DNA of 64,000 nt, from contig NZ_JARQZP010000007.1 of NCBI RefSeq assembly GCF_029589055.1, forward strand, positions 496,001-560,000, read 5' to 3'. Shown one piece after another: positions 1 to 8,414 of the stretch; position 1 is the stretch's first letter, and each line of letters opens with the position of its first letter. Position numbers and translations under genes: made by a program. The notes beneath the pieces were generated by a model. It saw only the letters and a list, made by a program, of their open reading frames with translations. It did not search any database and was not told the DNA's origin. Origin of the DNA: Vibrio hannami. GTDB lineage: Bacteria > Pseudomonadota > Gammaproteobacteria > Enterobacterales > Vibrionaceae.

Positions 1-650
1 CCTGTCCAGTTGCTACCGGCCAATGAGCCCATTGTCCAGAGGGAAAGATCCCTCAAGGCCTGATCATCGGCAAAATAGTTCATCAACCCCAAGCCTGCTC
101 CTGCCAAAGCACTGATAGCTACACCAGCCAGAAGCATCATAGAGACAGAGGTACCGCTTGTGGTGGTACCAAGTCTGTAAACCATAATAGTGGTCATGGT
201 TCCGCCCAAAAATGCAAAAAGCGGCACGGTTCCAAACAGAAGAAGAGCAGGATACTCCTGAGCCAGACTGCCAAAAAGAACAATGGCTAAGGCGGCACCC
301 AAGGAAGCACCTGCCGAAACACCAATAATGCCCGGGTCTGCTAATGGGTTTCTGAACAGCCCCTGCATCACTGCGCCACACAAAGCCAGTGTAGCGCCTA
401 TTGCAACTGCTAAAAGAGTACGTGGAAGGCGCACTTGTTGGATGATCAGCTCAACATGAGGAGCTAGACCGTTATCAGGGTAAATAGCGCCAGGAATAAT
501 AGCGGTAAAGCTATCAGACAGAGAGATATCCATAGGCCCAATAGCCACTGATGTGACTATGGCCAAATACAGCATGGTCAGGCCGAAAGGTATCAGAAAC
601 TTCACTGATACACGCCCGAGAGATTTTGGTTTAACAGGTTTTGAATCCAT
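1..650 (-). CDS. hutC: HutC, heme ABC transporter permease (3' end cut by window edge)
   Basis: Inner-membrane permease of the FecCD family, expected to move heme from periplasm to cytoplasm with HutB (binding protein) and HutD (ATPase, outside the window). Reading leftward from the ATG at 650, the frame is open to the window edge (about 216 residues). It begins MDSKPVKPKS and contains hydrophobic helices and the FecCD-type stretch PRTLLAVAIGATLALCGAVM, followed by a QGLFRNPLADPGIIG motif. The start lies 20 bp after the hutB stop, so it is co-transcribed with tonB-exbBD-hutB. Family identity is clear; the heme substrate is inferred from the neighbours. Confidence 0.9.
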   Translation of the reverse strand, partial: MDSKPVKPKSLGRVSVKFLIPFGLTMLYLAIVTSVAIGPMDISLSDSFTAIIPGAIYPDNGLAPHVELIIQQVRLPRTLLAVAIGATLALCGAVMQGLFRNPLADPGIIGVSAGASLGAALAIVLFGSLAQEYPALLLFGTVPLFAFLGGTMTTIMVYRLGTTTSGTSVSMMLLAGVAISALAGAGLGLMNYFADDQALRDLSLWTMGSLAGSNWT

Positions 651-670
651 TATTTTTATTACTTATTTGA

Positions 671-1516
671 TCAATTTGTGCTGAATTCTTTTGAGAATCG
701 TTGATTTAGTTCGCCTGAAAGTTTGATGCTCTCCAGTCCAAATCCGCCAATCAGTGCTGTGCCAGGAATAGGGACAATGTTGCCATTATGACCTGCTGGC
801 GTTGCCATTAGAAGAGGGTATTTTTTAACAATTCCTTGCGCGCCTCCCATAGCATCCCATGTTCGTTGTGAAACCAACAGGTATTCAGGCTTCATTTCGA
901 TAATAGATTCTACAGAGATGCTTTTGTATGAACTGAAGCTACTGCTAGCCGGGTTTTCACCTCCCGCCAGTTGAATGATCTTGTCTATTGAAGTATCTGC
1001 GCCTGCTACACTAAGCGGTCGGCCACTGGTCATCAAGAGAAACATCACATTGGGGGAATCAGAAAGCTTTTGCTCCTGAAGATATTCGATCTGTTTTCTA
1101 GCCTTAGCCTTAATGGATTCTGCTTTCTGTTCAGTGCCAGTCACTTTTGCTACTTTATCAATTCGGGCATACAGGTCTTCAATTTTATCGCCTGATGAGG
1201 TTACAACTACGTCAATCTTGCTCTCTTTAAGAACGGAAAGTGTGGCCTCTGGGCCCATCTCATCTGAACCGATTATCACTGAAGGCTGAAGAGCCAGTAA
1301 CCCCTCTGGTGACAGTTGCCGGTGATACCCAACAAGCGGTAGTTCATCCTGCGTGACCAAAGCTTTACTTGTACTATCTACGGCAACCAACTGATCATTT
1401 GCTCCCAAAGCGTAGATTAGTTCAGTAACACTAGAACCTGCGCTAATAATTCGTTCTTTAGCCTGAACCGATAAGGTTGCGAGTAAAAGAGGCAATATGA
1501 ATGTTATTTTTTTCAT
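671..1516 (-). CDS. hutB: HutB, periplasmic heme-binding protein of ABC transporter
   Basis: Substrate-binding protein (281 aa) that should capture heme in the periplasm and pass it to HutCD. Residues 1-19 are a signal peptide (MKKITFILPLLLATLSVQA), then a TroA/FecB-type fold starting KERIISAGSSVTELIYALGA, with the typical LVGYHRQLSPEGLLALQPSVI region near residue 65. The ATG overlaps the exbD stop codon (ATGA), which implies translational coupling. Length matches HutB/HemT proteins. The heme assignment rests on context with hutC, tonB1 and hutWXZ. Confidence 0.92.
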   Translation of the reverse strand: MKKITFILPLLLATLSVQAKERIISAGSSVTELIYALGANDQLVAVDSTSKALVTQDELPLVGYHRQLSPEGLLALQPSVIIGSDEMGPEATLSVLKESKIDVVVTSSGDKIEDLYARIDKVAKVTGTEQKAESIKAKARKQIEYLQEQKLSDSPNVMFLLMTSGRPLSVAGADTSIDKIIQLAGGENPASSSFSSYKSISVESIIEMKPEYLLVSQRTWDAMGGAQGIVKKYPLLMATPAGHNGNIVPIPGTALIGGFGLESIKLSGELNQRFSKEFSTN

Positions 1517-1941
1517 GAAGTACTGTCTTCCATTATGATATTAGTTGCGCTGATATTGTTACTCTGCAAAAAAGCGAGGAGTTTAAGCATAGACTCCACA
1601 TCCGCTTTTTTATCTGCAGCAATAACCAACGTTTTTTTCGGGTTAGCTTTTACCCTTTGGATAAGATTTGAGGAGAAGGCTTCCCAGTTATTGAATGAGT
1701 CGCCATCTATCGCCCATCTAGGTTTATCTGCCAGAATCGCAACACTTATGACTGCCTTTTCCGGAGAAGAGAGCACATCTCCGTCTTCAGTTTGAGGTAT
1801 GTTAATGTCCATGGTGTGGACGCTGATATTGGTGGTTAGTAATAGGAACACCATCACGATAAATACCAGGTCAAGCAGAGGAGTTAGATCCGGAATCACT
1901 GAACTTGCCGATGTGTGGGGAGTGCGTCGCGAGCGAATCAT
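1513..1941 (-). CDS. exbD: ExbD, TonB-system proton channel subunit
   Basis: Energises TonB together with ExbB using the proton motive force at the inner membrane. The protein has 142 residues: a short cytoplasmic N terminus, one transmembrane helix at about residues 20-42 containing the conserved membrane aspartate (LTPLLDLVFI, D24), then a periplasmic domain. The start overlaps the exbB stop by ATGA and its stop overlaps the hutB start. Position between tonB/exbB and hutB matches the TonB1 operon known from Vibrio. Confidence 0.94.
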   Translation of the reverse strand: MIRSRRTPHTSASSVIPDLTPLLDLVFIVMVFLLLTTNISVHTMDINIPQTEDGDVLSSPEKAVISVAILADKPRWAIDGDSFNNWEAFSSNLIQRVKANPKKTLVIAADKKADVESMLKLLAFLQSNNISATNIIMEDSTS

Positions 1942-2641
1942 GCCGTTTCCCCGGCATTAATTTCGCATACTCCGCTTGATGTTCGAGCACATATAACCTT
2001 CGACGGTTTGCTGTCGAGGGTGATGCCTTCAAGATATAAGTTGCAGTGGTTTAGCGCATGCTCAATTTTCCCGATAGAGCGATCTGCCCAGATTTGTAAT
2101 AGATGAGATCCTGAAATAGCTGGCAAAGCGATGAACAATCCCGCAGCTGTGGTCGACATTGCAAGGCCAAGTCCGCTGGCAAGATCGGATGGGGCAATCG
2201 AACCAGAGGTATGTGCCAGATCTTTAAACATCTCAATAAGTCCAAGAACTGTACCTAAAAGCCCAACTAATGGGCTAATCACACCAATAATAGTTAGGAA
2301 TTTAAGCCCGGAGCTGTATTGTTGGCGTTTTTTTCTAGCCAGATGCTCACAGTATCTTCTCTCAGGGCTTTTTCGAAATGTCGGTGATTGAGCAGCATGA
2401 TAACGCCTTGTGCCAACGTGTTTTTCTGACTACTTTGCTGCTTGAGCAGTTCATCAAATGCCAGTTTGTTATTGAGGTCGATACTATTAAGGTGATTTAT
2501 CAACTTACGACTATTGATCCGGGAATTAATGAGCAGATAGAAGCAACGTTCCAAAATGATCAGCATCGCCAAAAGTGACATAGCAGTAAGTGGCCAGGTC
2601 ATCATGCCTAACTGAGAGTGGATAACCGAAAAAGTTTGCAT
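1938..2641 (-). pseudogene. exbB: ExbB, TonB-system proton channel subunit; reading frame broken by one base
   Basis: MotA/TolQ/ExbB family. The N-terminal part (2641 down to 2294) reads MQTFSVIHSQLGMMTWPLTA and then runs out of frame after SIWLEKN. The C-terminal part (about 2327 down to 1938) continues with GLKFLTIIGVISPLVGLLGT and the conserved TVLGLIEMF helix. Adding one A to the A7 run at 2328-2334 (T on the plus strand) restores a full-length protein of about 234 aa (EKKRQQYSSGLKFL). The site reads GAA AAA AAC, so a -1 ribosomal shift on A AAA AAC would also join both halves. The start is 3 bp after the tonB stop, and the stop overlaps exbD. A sequencing error in a homopolymer is the simplest explanation; a true null would disable TonB1. 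Confidence 0.88.
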
Positions 2642-2644
2642 GTT

Positions 2645-3412
2645 TTAATCCAGTTTAAAATTTACAGGTATTCGTACTCGGTGGCTTACTGTGTGACCAC
2701 CTTCTTGATGTGATTTGAATTTCCACTTAGCTACTGCAGCTAAAGCGGTTTTATCCAGCAGTTCATGACCGGATGAAGTGTGAATGATTTGTCTGGTTTG
2801 CAGGCCAGATTCATCTAGCCAAATTTCTATAACAACTTTTCCTTCAACCCCACGCTTTCGGGCTACTCTCGGATAGCGAATAGGAGAAGGTTTTGTAGTA
2901 AAGCTGGGCTTTTTAATCAGTTTTGGCTGGCTGGATTGTGCCTGTACCAGAGTAGACTCAGATACTTTTTCTACGCTTTTTTGCTCAGGGTCCTTAACTA
3001 ATTTTATAAGCTCACGCTTTTCTACTACTTGTTGTGGATCTGATTTCTCTACATTCTTCTTAACTGCTCTGTTAGGTGGCTTACTTACGGGTTGTGATTT
3101 ATTTACCACCTTTTTTTGAATAGGTTTTTTATTCGTTTTCTCAACTATTTTCCGAGTAGGTTCTGTTTTTTTTTGAGGAACTTCCTGATTTTTAGGCTGT
3201 GGTTCAATGGTTTTCTTAAGTTTTGGTTTATCTGTTTTTATTTCTTTAGATATCGGCTCAATTTCTGGCCTGGAAATGAACTGGATGTTCACTGAAGCGC
3301 CAGGTCTTTGAGTGCTAATAGTGATGGGATTTTGTACTGGCATTGCAGACACTACCATTGCATGTAGCGCAATTGATATCGCTGAAAAAACAATGTATCT
3401 GGGAAAATTCAA
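2645..3412 (-). CDS. tonB: TonB energy-transducing protein (TonB1 type)
   Basis: Couples the ExbBD motor to outer-membrane TonB-dependent receptors. The 255-aa protein has an N-terminal signal anchor (about residues 6-24), a long Lys/Pro-rich periplasm-spanning region (about 50-165, many KP/PK repeats), and a C-terminal TonB domain from about 170 (SPIRYPRVARKRGVEGKVVI) with the YP motif and a C-terminal PVNFKLD. The start appears to be TTG at 3412, preceded by GAGG about 8 bases away. It is first gene of the leftward heme operon, so it should be iron-controlled through the Fur-like site upstream. Confidence 0.93.
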   Translation of the reverse strand: MNFPRYIVFSAISIALHAMVVSAMPVQNPITISTQRPGASVNIQFISRPEIEPISKEIKTDKPKLKKTIEPQPKNQEVPQKKTEPTRKIVEKTNKKPIQKKVVNKSQPVSKPPNRAVKKNVEKSDPQQVVEKRELIKLVKDPEQKSVEKVSESTLVQAQSSQPKLIKKPSFTTKPSPIRYPRVARKRGVEGKVVIEIWLDESGLQTRQIIHTSSGHELLDKTALAAVAKWKFKSHQEGGHTVSHRVRIPVNFKLD

Positions 3413-3488
3413 TGCGTAAACCTCGTAGAAAACCAGCTGAAATTAATCTTTATACTGTTCGGAATGATTCGGAATTTAGCACATAACT

Positions 3489-3525
3489 TAATGAGAATGC
3501 AAATGATAATAAATATCAATTGACA
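3489..3525. promoter_or_regulatory. Probable Fur box between tonB and hutW
   Basis: The AT-rich divergent intergenic region contains TGATAATAAATATCA, an inverted repeat TGATA-N5-TATCA. It sits next to AATGAGAATGCAAATGATAAT, which resembles the repeated GATAAT hexamers of Fur operators. It lies between two heme operons reading outward and could repress both under iron sufficiency. Operator identity is inferred from pattern and context. Confidence 0.6.
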
Positions 3526-3595
3526 ATAATTGTAATAACTGCGTAAACTCTGTATCCATTGGTACGTAAGGGTTGTTGGTTAATGGTTAACAATT

Positions 3596-4960
3596 ATGAT
3601 AAATCAATTGAACATAAATATGAGTGATGAATTGGTGGTGGGGAAAGCGACGCCTGACCCAATTCGTTATGCTTTTGAACGTAAAATTTCAGCTCATGCT
3701 GGTGGATGGACTAAGCCAGTCTCACCGGAAAGTACCCAGAGTGTATTGTGCTCTGCTTTGACTGAGAATGAAGTAGTATCAGGTTCGCGTTGTCTCTATG
3801 TGCATATCCCCTTTTGTCGTGTTAGATGCACGTATTGCAACTTTTTCCAGAATGCTTCTAGCAGCTCACTAATTGACGAGTATTTTTCTGCTCTTTTGGC
3901 TGAAATCGAGTGGAAGTCTAGATTTGACTGGTCCCAGGCAGCTCCGTTCCAGGCTGTTTATATTGGTGGAGGTACGCCGACAGATCTCTCTGCAAAACAA
4001 CTAAAAATATTAGGGAAAAAACTTAGGGAGTCATTCCCGTTAACTCCTGATTGTGAAATAACACTTGAAGGCAGATTAAACCGTTTTGATGATGAAAAAT
4101 TCGAAGGTGCATTAGAAGGAGGGTTTAATCGCTTTTCCTTTGGGGTGCAAAGTTTTGATACCAAAGTGCGTCGAGCGGCAAAACGTCTCGATGATCGTGA
4201 GTACGTTCAGGAGAGGCTATCTCGCTTCACCAGTTACAACGCTGCGCCAATTGTATTGGATCTGCTATATGGGTTACCGCACCAAACGCTTGAGGTATGG
4301 CGTGATGATCTCCAATGCTATCTAGAATCCGGTGCGGACGGTGTCGACCTGTACCAGCTCATTGAGATGAAAGGTCTGCCGATGGAAGCGATGGTTCAGC
4401 AAGGTAGATTACCGATGCCGGCAGATACCCAAATGAAGGCGTCCATGTATGAAATGGGCGTAAAATTCATGGCAGAACACTTCCAGCGTCGATTAAGTGT
4501 GAATCATTGGGCCTCAGGTAACCGAGAGCGAAGTATTTATAACTCTCTTGCTAAGACCACAGCAGAAGTACTACCACTAGGTTCGGGTGCCGGGGGTAAT
4601 GTAGGAGGTTTGCAAATGATGCACCACCGAAAACTAGATACGTACATTGAATCGGTTAAAAAGCAGGAGTTTCCTGTTGGCATGGTGTTTAAGAGTTCTG
4701 AATCTAAAGAGAGTAGTGCAGCTATCAAATGGAGCTTCGATAAGGGATTGATATCCAGAAGGTATCTTCTGGAGGCTTTGGGCTATGACCTTTTCGAACT
4801 GGCTATACCGTTGTTTAAAGCATGGCAAAAGAATGGCTTGGTCGAGCTAAATTCTGATTACGTAAATCTGACACTGGCGGGACAGTTTTGGTCAGTCAAT
4901 CTTGCTCAGATAATGATAAAAATAATTGAAGATAATAAAGAAAATACGCGTGCAGCGTGA
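3596..4960 (+). CDS. hutW: HutW, heme-utilization radical SAM protein
   Basis: Radical SAM enzyme of the HemN/ChuW/HutW group. ChuW relatives open the porphyrin ring of heme anaerobically; in Vibrio hutW is part of the heme-use operon. It is 454 aa with the Cx3Cx2C cluster motif at C74/C78/C81 (IPFCRVRCTYCNFF), followed by YIGGGTPT and a HemN-like SFGVQSF segment. The ATG at 3596 has only a weak ribosome site; a second ATG lies at 3620. It is followed by hutX and hutZ in one operon. Confidence 0.92.
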   Translation: MINQLNINMSDELVVGKATPDPIRYAFERKISAHAGGWTKPVSPESTQSVLCSALTENEVVSGSRCLYVHIPFCRVRCTYCNFFQNASSSSLIDEYFSALLAEIEWKSRFDWSQAAPFQAVYIGGGTPTDLSAKQLKILGKKLRESFPLTPDCEITLEGRLNRFDDEKFEGALEGGFNRFSFGVQSFDTKVRRAAKRLDDREYVQERLSRFTSYNAAPIVLDLLYGLPHQTLEVWRDDLQCYLESGADGVDLYQLIEMKGLPMEAMVQQGRLPMPADTQMKASMYEMGVKFMAEHFQRRLSVNHWASGNRERSIYNSLAKTTAEVLPLGSGAGGNVGGLQMMHHRKLDTYIESVKKQEFPVGMVFKSSESKESSAAIKWSFDKGLISRRYLLEALGYDLFELAIPLFKAWQKNGLVELNSDYVNLTLAGQFWSVNLAQIMIKIIEDNKENTRAA

Positions 4961-4973
4961 GGAGATAAAAGGA

Positions 4974-5495
4974 ATGTATTTAAGTCGCTCTTTTGAGGAA
5001 ACATCAAAACTGGTTGAGAATTTTGTAGCCAATGATCCGCATCAGGCTTTGTCGGAAATGGCAAAACAACTTGAGATGAGTGAGGGTGAGGTGACTTTAG
5101 CGCTACCGGAGAAGATGGTTAAGCGTGTAGCAGGAGAGCATGCTGAGTCGATTCTGACTCAACTACCAGGTTGGGGAAAGGTGACTACAATTATTCACTC
5201 CTTTGGATCTATTTTCGAAGCCAAAGCTCCGTTCCCTAAAGGAAAGAACGCAAGAGGTTATTACAACCTTATGGGTGGGAAAGAAGGTCAGCTTCATGGA
5301 CACTTGAAGCTAGACTTAGTGGAAAAGATTGCTTTTGTAAGTAAGCCATTCATGGGAGCTGAAAGTTACTATATTGGTTTTTATGACAAAAATGGTGGCT
5401 GTATATTCAAGGTATACCTGGGCAGGGATAAAAAACGCCAGTTATTTCCGGAACAAGTGGAGCACTTTAATCAGTTAAAAGGGACGTTGAGTTAA
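4974..5495 (+). CDS. hutX: HutX, intracellular heme carrier / utilization protein
   Basis: A cytosolic protein that binds heme and is thought to hand it to HutZ. I choose the ATG at 4974 (173 aa, MYLSRSFEETSKLVENFV) because it has a strong GAGGAG about 10 bases upstream; an upstream frame extension to 4926 lacks support. The central segment TTIIHSFGSIFEAKAPFPKG and NLMGGKEGQLHGHL are family hallmarks. It overlaps the hutW 3' region slightly upstream and ends in TAATG with hutZ. Confidence 0.92.
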   Translation: MYLSRSFEETSKLVENFVANDPHQALSEMAKQLEMSEGEVTLALPEKMVKRVAGEHAESILTQLPGWGKVTTIIHSFGSIFEAKAPFPKGKNARGYYNLMGGKEGQLHGHLKLDLVEKIAFVSKPFMGAESYYIGFYDKNGGCIFKVYLGRDKKRQLFPEQVEHFNQLKGTLS

Positions 5496-6025
5496 TGGAT
5501 ACAAAACAAGAGAGACTTCAAAACCGAGTTGGTCCGGAAGTGGCAGAGTTCAGAGAAACTCAGAAAACGCTGCAACTGGCGACAATCACTCCTTCAGGAG
5601 TACCACACGTTAGCTATAGTCCGTTTGTATACCTGCCGGATGGGTACTATATCCTGGTGAGCGACATCGCTCAGCACGGTCAAAATTTACACAATAATAA
5701 AAGCATCTCAATCATGATGATTGAAGATGAACAAGATGCAAAAAGCATCTATGCACGGAAGAGATTGAGCTTTGATGCTCAGGCAGTCCACATCGAACGT
5801 GGTTCAGAGCCATGGTTAAACGCTATTCAGGCTCTTGAAACTCGGTTTGGTGAGATTGTCAGTAATTTGAGCAACCTCGGTGATTTCAATCTATATCGAC
5901 TTGTTCCTGAGCAAGGGCGTTTTGTTAAAGGGTTTGGCAAAGCGTTTGAAGTATCGGGCAGCGACATGGTTGAATTTGTTCACCTGAATGAAGGCCATAA
6001 AAGTATCAATAAACAGGCCTCCTAA
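5495..6025 (+). CDS. hutZ: HutZ, heme-utilization (heme-degrading) protein
   Basis: A 176-aa pyridoxamine-oxidase-fold protein; HutZ homologues bind and break down heme with help from HutX. The sequence MDTKQERLQNRVGPEVAEFR, LATITPSGVPHVSYSPFVYL and a C-terminal GRFVKGFGKAFEV are typical. The ATG overlaps the hutX stop (TAATG), so translation is coupled. No indel or truncation is seen. Confidence 0.93.
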   Translation: MDTKQERLQNRVGPEVAEFRETQKTLQLATITPSGVPHVSYSPFVYLPDGYYILVSDIAQHGQNLHNNKSISIMMIEDEQDAKSIYARKRLSFDAQAVHIERGSEPWLNAIQALETRFGEIVSNLSNLGDFNLYRLVPEQGRFVKGFGKAFEVSGSDMVEFVHLNEGHKSINKQAS

Positions 6026-6109
6026 CTAAAAACTCAACTTAACGCACTTAGTTAGTGGGCAGGTTTGCTGTCCGCTATAGGCTTCGTGCGCCCAAAATAT
6101 GGAATAATA

Positions 6110-8320
6110 ATGTTTAAGACAACAAAATTAGCGGCGGCAGTGAGTACTGCATTGACTGCATCATTAATGCTGCCAGCAGTGGCTCAAGCGGAAGAATCCT
6201 ATACATTTGATGAAGTTGTGGTTTCCGCAACCAGAACAGAGCAGAACAAATCTGATGTGTCTGCTTCTATTGAATCAGTTTCTTCCGAAGATCTGGATAA
6301 AACACTTTCTAAAGATCTTTACGATGCAGTTCAATACACCCCCGGTGTAGAAGCAACAACTTCAGGCCGATTTGGTGTATCTGGCTTCAATATTCGAGGT
6401 ATGGATGAAGGCCGTGTGAAAACGGTAGTTGATGGGGTTCAACAAACAGCACCATTTAATCCAGGAGGAGGTAGTGTTCAGGCTATCTATCCCAATGCAA
6501 TAGAAGTCGACACATTAGCGGGTATCGAGATCAACAAAGGGCCATCTTCGACCCTATACGGCTCAGACGCTATGGGTGGTGTGGTTTCTATGAAAACTAA
6601 AGATCCTTCGGACTTTTTAGTGACGGATGGTGAGGAGTCTAGATTCGGTATCAAATCGAGCTACTTTTCAGCTGATGATCAGTTTAAAAATACGCTAACC
6701 TGGGCGATGCGTCGAGGTGACCTGGAAACCATTCTTATTGGTACTTATGCACAAGGCCATGAGCTGGAAACCTATGGTGACGGGGCTGATATTGATGGCA
6801 GTGACCGTGGATTAGAGAACCCAGCAGATAAAGACCTGAATAACGTTCTAGGCAAGGTTTATTATCGTCTGAATGACACAAACCGAATTGGTTTTGTGTT
6901 TGAGCGTTATGACTATACTTACGATGAAGATTCAAGAAGTAGCAACTACACGTCTCAATACATGGGAATGCCAGTGGTTGGTTATGATAACTCTCGTAGC
7001 ACCGATAATACGGTAAGAACCCGCTATGGCCTTAATTATGAGCTAACTAAGCCAAATGTTGCCTTTGATGAGATGTTTGTTGCTCTGAACTTCCAGACAA
7101 CAGAAACCTCTAATGAAAACTTTGCAACTGTGACCGACTATATGGGAATGGTTGGATACAACGGCGACCGAACTCGCTTACGCCAGGCGAAAGATGAGTC
7201 TATTCAGTTCGATAGTCAGTTTAACAAAGTCATCTTTACTGATAGTGCAAGTCATGAGCTTACCTACGGATTGACTTACATAGGCACAGATTTTTCGCTG
7301 GATAACGTAGATATTTACCATGATAACGGAACCAGTCAGCCGGGTGCGACAACTATACCTGATGCTAAGGTGACGCAATGGGGTGTATTCTTGCAAGACA
7401 ATGCTTTCTTGCTCGAGGACACTCTAGTGTTAAATGCGGGGATTCGCTACGATTCGTTCGAAGCAGATCCGTCTTCGGACGATGGTTTCACAACGACTCG
7501 CAGCAAAAATAGTAACGATGCCTGGACAGGTAAAGTGGGTGCGGTTTATCACCTGAACAGTGAGCTAAGTACTTTTGCCCAGATTAGCCAGGGTTTCAAA
7601 GCGCCTACTGTAGAACAGCTATATTACGAGTATGATACTGGTGCGGATTACATCCCAAATCCTGATTTAAAAGCAGAAACCAGTACGTCCTACGAGATTG
7701 GATTCCGCCATCAAGGCGATGCAACAAATCTAGAACTCATTGGTTTTGTTACTCAATATCGTGATTTTATTGACTCAGAAGATGTCGATAATGGTGACCC
7801 TGACCCTGACCCTGACCCTGACCGTGATGCATTTACCATCGTAAACCGGGATGAAGTTGATATATCAGGCGTGGAGTTCAGTACAACCGTGCGATTGGAT
7901 AAAGCAGTGTCGTACGCTCCAAAAGGTTTATATACCCGACTTTCTATTACCTATCTTGATAGTGAAGATCAAGCCACAGGCAAATCTCTTGACTCTGTAG
8001 CACCTCTTTCTTCTATTATCGGATTGGGCTATGACAATGTTGAGAAAGGCTTCGGAACACTAGCTTCATTGAAACTAGCAGCTAAAAAAGATGCTTGGTC
8101 TGACGAAGAACAGATCGATAGTGCTGGTTATGGCGTAATGGATATTACGGCGTACTACAAACCAGTAACAGACCTTACTATATCAGCAGGTTTGTTTAAC
8201 GCGTTTGATAAGAAATACTGGACTTATCAGGACGTGAGAGGGTTGGATGCAGACGACAACAAAGACTTCTACAGCCAGCCTGGAAGAAACTGGGGTGTAT
8301 CATTGGATTACCAATTCTAG
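6110..8320 (+). CDS. TonB-dependent heme/hemoglobin-type outer-membrane receptor
   Basis: An outer-membrane receptor that should import heme (or a heme protein ligand) using TonB. Starting at the ATG at 6110 it is 736 aa: signal peptide residues 1-27 (ending AVAQA), TonB box DEVVVSATRT, plug domain to about 165 (FNIRGMDEGRVKTVVDGV), then a 22-strand barrel ending LDYQF. It has GFKAPTVEQLYY and NPDLKAETSTSYEIGF, variants of the FRAP and NPNL motifs of heme receptors such as HutA/HemR. A GACCCT hexamer repeat (7796-7819) encodes a DP tract. It lies 84 bp after hutZ, so is probably in the same regulon. Hemoglobin versus free heme specificity cannot be read from sequence. Confidence 0.88.
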   Translation: MFKTTKLAAAVSTALTASLMLPAVAQAEESYTFDEVVVSATRTEQNKSDVSASIESVSSEDLDKTLSKDLYDAVQYTPGVEATTSGRFGVSGFNIRGMDEGRVKTVVDGVQQTAPFNPGGGSVQAIYPNAIEVDTLAGIEINKGPSSTLYGSDAMGGVVSMKTKDPSDFLVTDGEESRFGIKSSYFSADDQFKNTLTWAMRRGDLETILIGTYAQGHELETYGDGADIDGSDRGLENPADKDLNNVLGKVYYRLNDTNRIGFVFERYDYTYDEDSRSSNYTSQYMGMPVVGYDNSRSTDNTVRTRYGLNYELTKPNVAFDEMFVALNFQTTETSNENFATVTDYMGMVGYNGDRTRLRQAKDESIQFDSQFNKVIFTDSASHELTYGLTYIGTDFSLDNVDIYHDNGTSQPGATTIPDAKVTQWGVFLQDNAFLLEDTLVLNAGIRYDSFEADPSSDDGFTTTRSKNSNDAWTGKVGAVYHLNSELSTFAQISQGFKAPTVEQLYYEYDTGADYIPNPDLKAETSTSYEIGFRHQGDATNLELIGFVTQYRDFIDSEDVDNGDPDPDPDPDRDAFTIVNRDEVDISGVEFSTTVRLDKAVSYAPKGLYTRLSITYLDSEDQATGKSLDSVAPLSSIIGLGYDNVEKGFGTLASLKLAAKKDAWSDEEQIDSAGYGVMDITAYYKPVTDLTISAGLFNAFDKKYWTYQDVRGLDADDNKDFYSQPGRNWGVSLDYQF
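7796..7825 (+). repeat. In-frame GACCCT hexanucleotide tandem repeat inside the receptor gene
   Basis: Four perfect GACCCT copies (7796-7819) are followed by a variant GACCGT (7820-7825), giving an Asp-Pro tract in what is likely a surface loop. Because the unit is six bases, copy changes by slippage would alter loop length without breaking the frame. Confidence 0.9.
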
Positions 8321-8366
8321 GTCGCTTAGAGGTACCTTAAATAATTCAGGTACATACTAACTTTAT

Positions 8367-8400
8367 CGCCATAGCCTACTATTAGGTTATGGCGTTTATT
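8367..8400 (+). terminator. Rho-independent terminator after the receptor gene
   Basis: CGCCATAGCC and GGTTATGGCG form a 10-bp stem with one mismatch, followed by a T-rich tract (TTTATTTAT). It is 46 bp after the receptor stop and just before the ABC transporter start, so the latter may depend on read-through or its own promoter. Confidence 0.75.
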
Positions 8401-8414
8401 TATGTGAGATATAT

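Noticed and set aside
64-381. 105-codon plus-strand frame at the left edge
   Set aside because: It is the antisense shadow of hutC, which has clear FecCD permease motifs on the minus strand.
1938-2641. exbB as two separate real genes
   Set aside because: The halves match the two ends of one MotA/TolQ/ExbB protein and are restored by a single base; neither alone would be functional.
6022-6056. CTAACTAA / TTAGTTAG inverted repeat between hutZ and the receptor as a terminator
   Set aside because: The 8-bp AT-rich stem has a loop of about 18 bases and no T run; weak evidence, and co-transcription remains possible.
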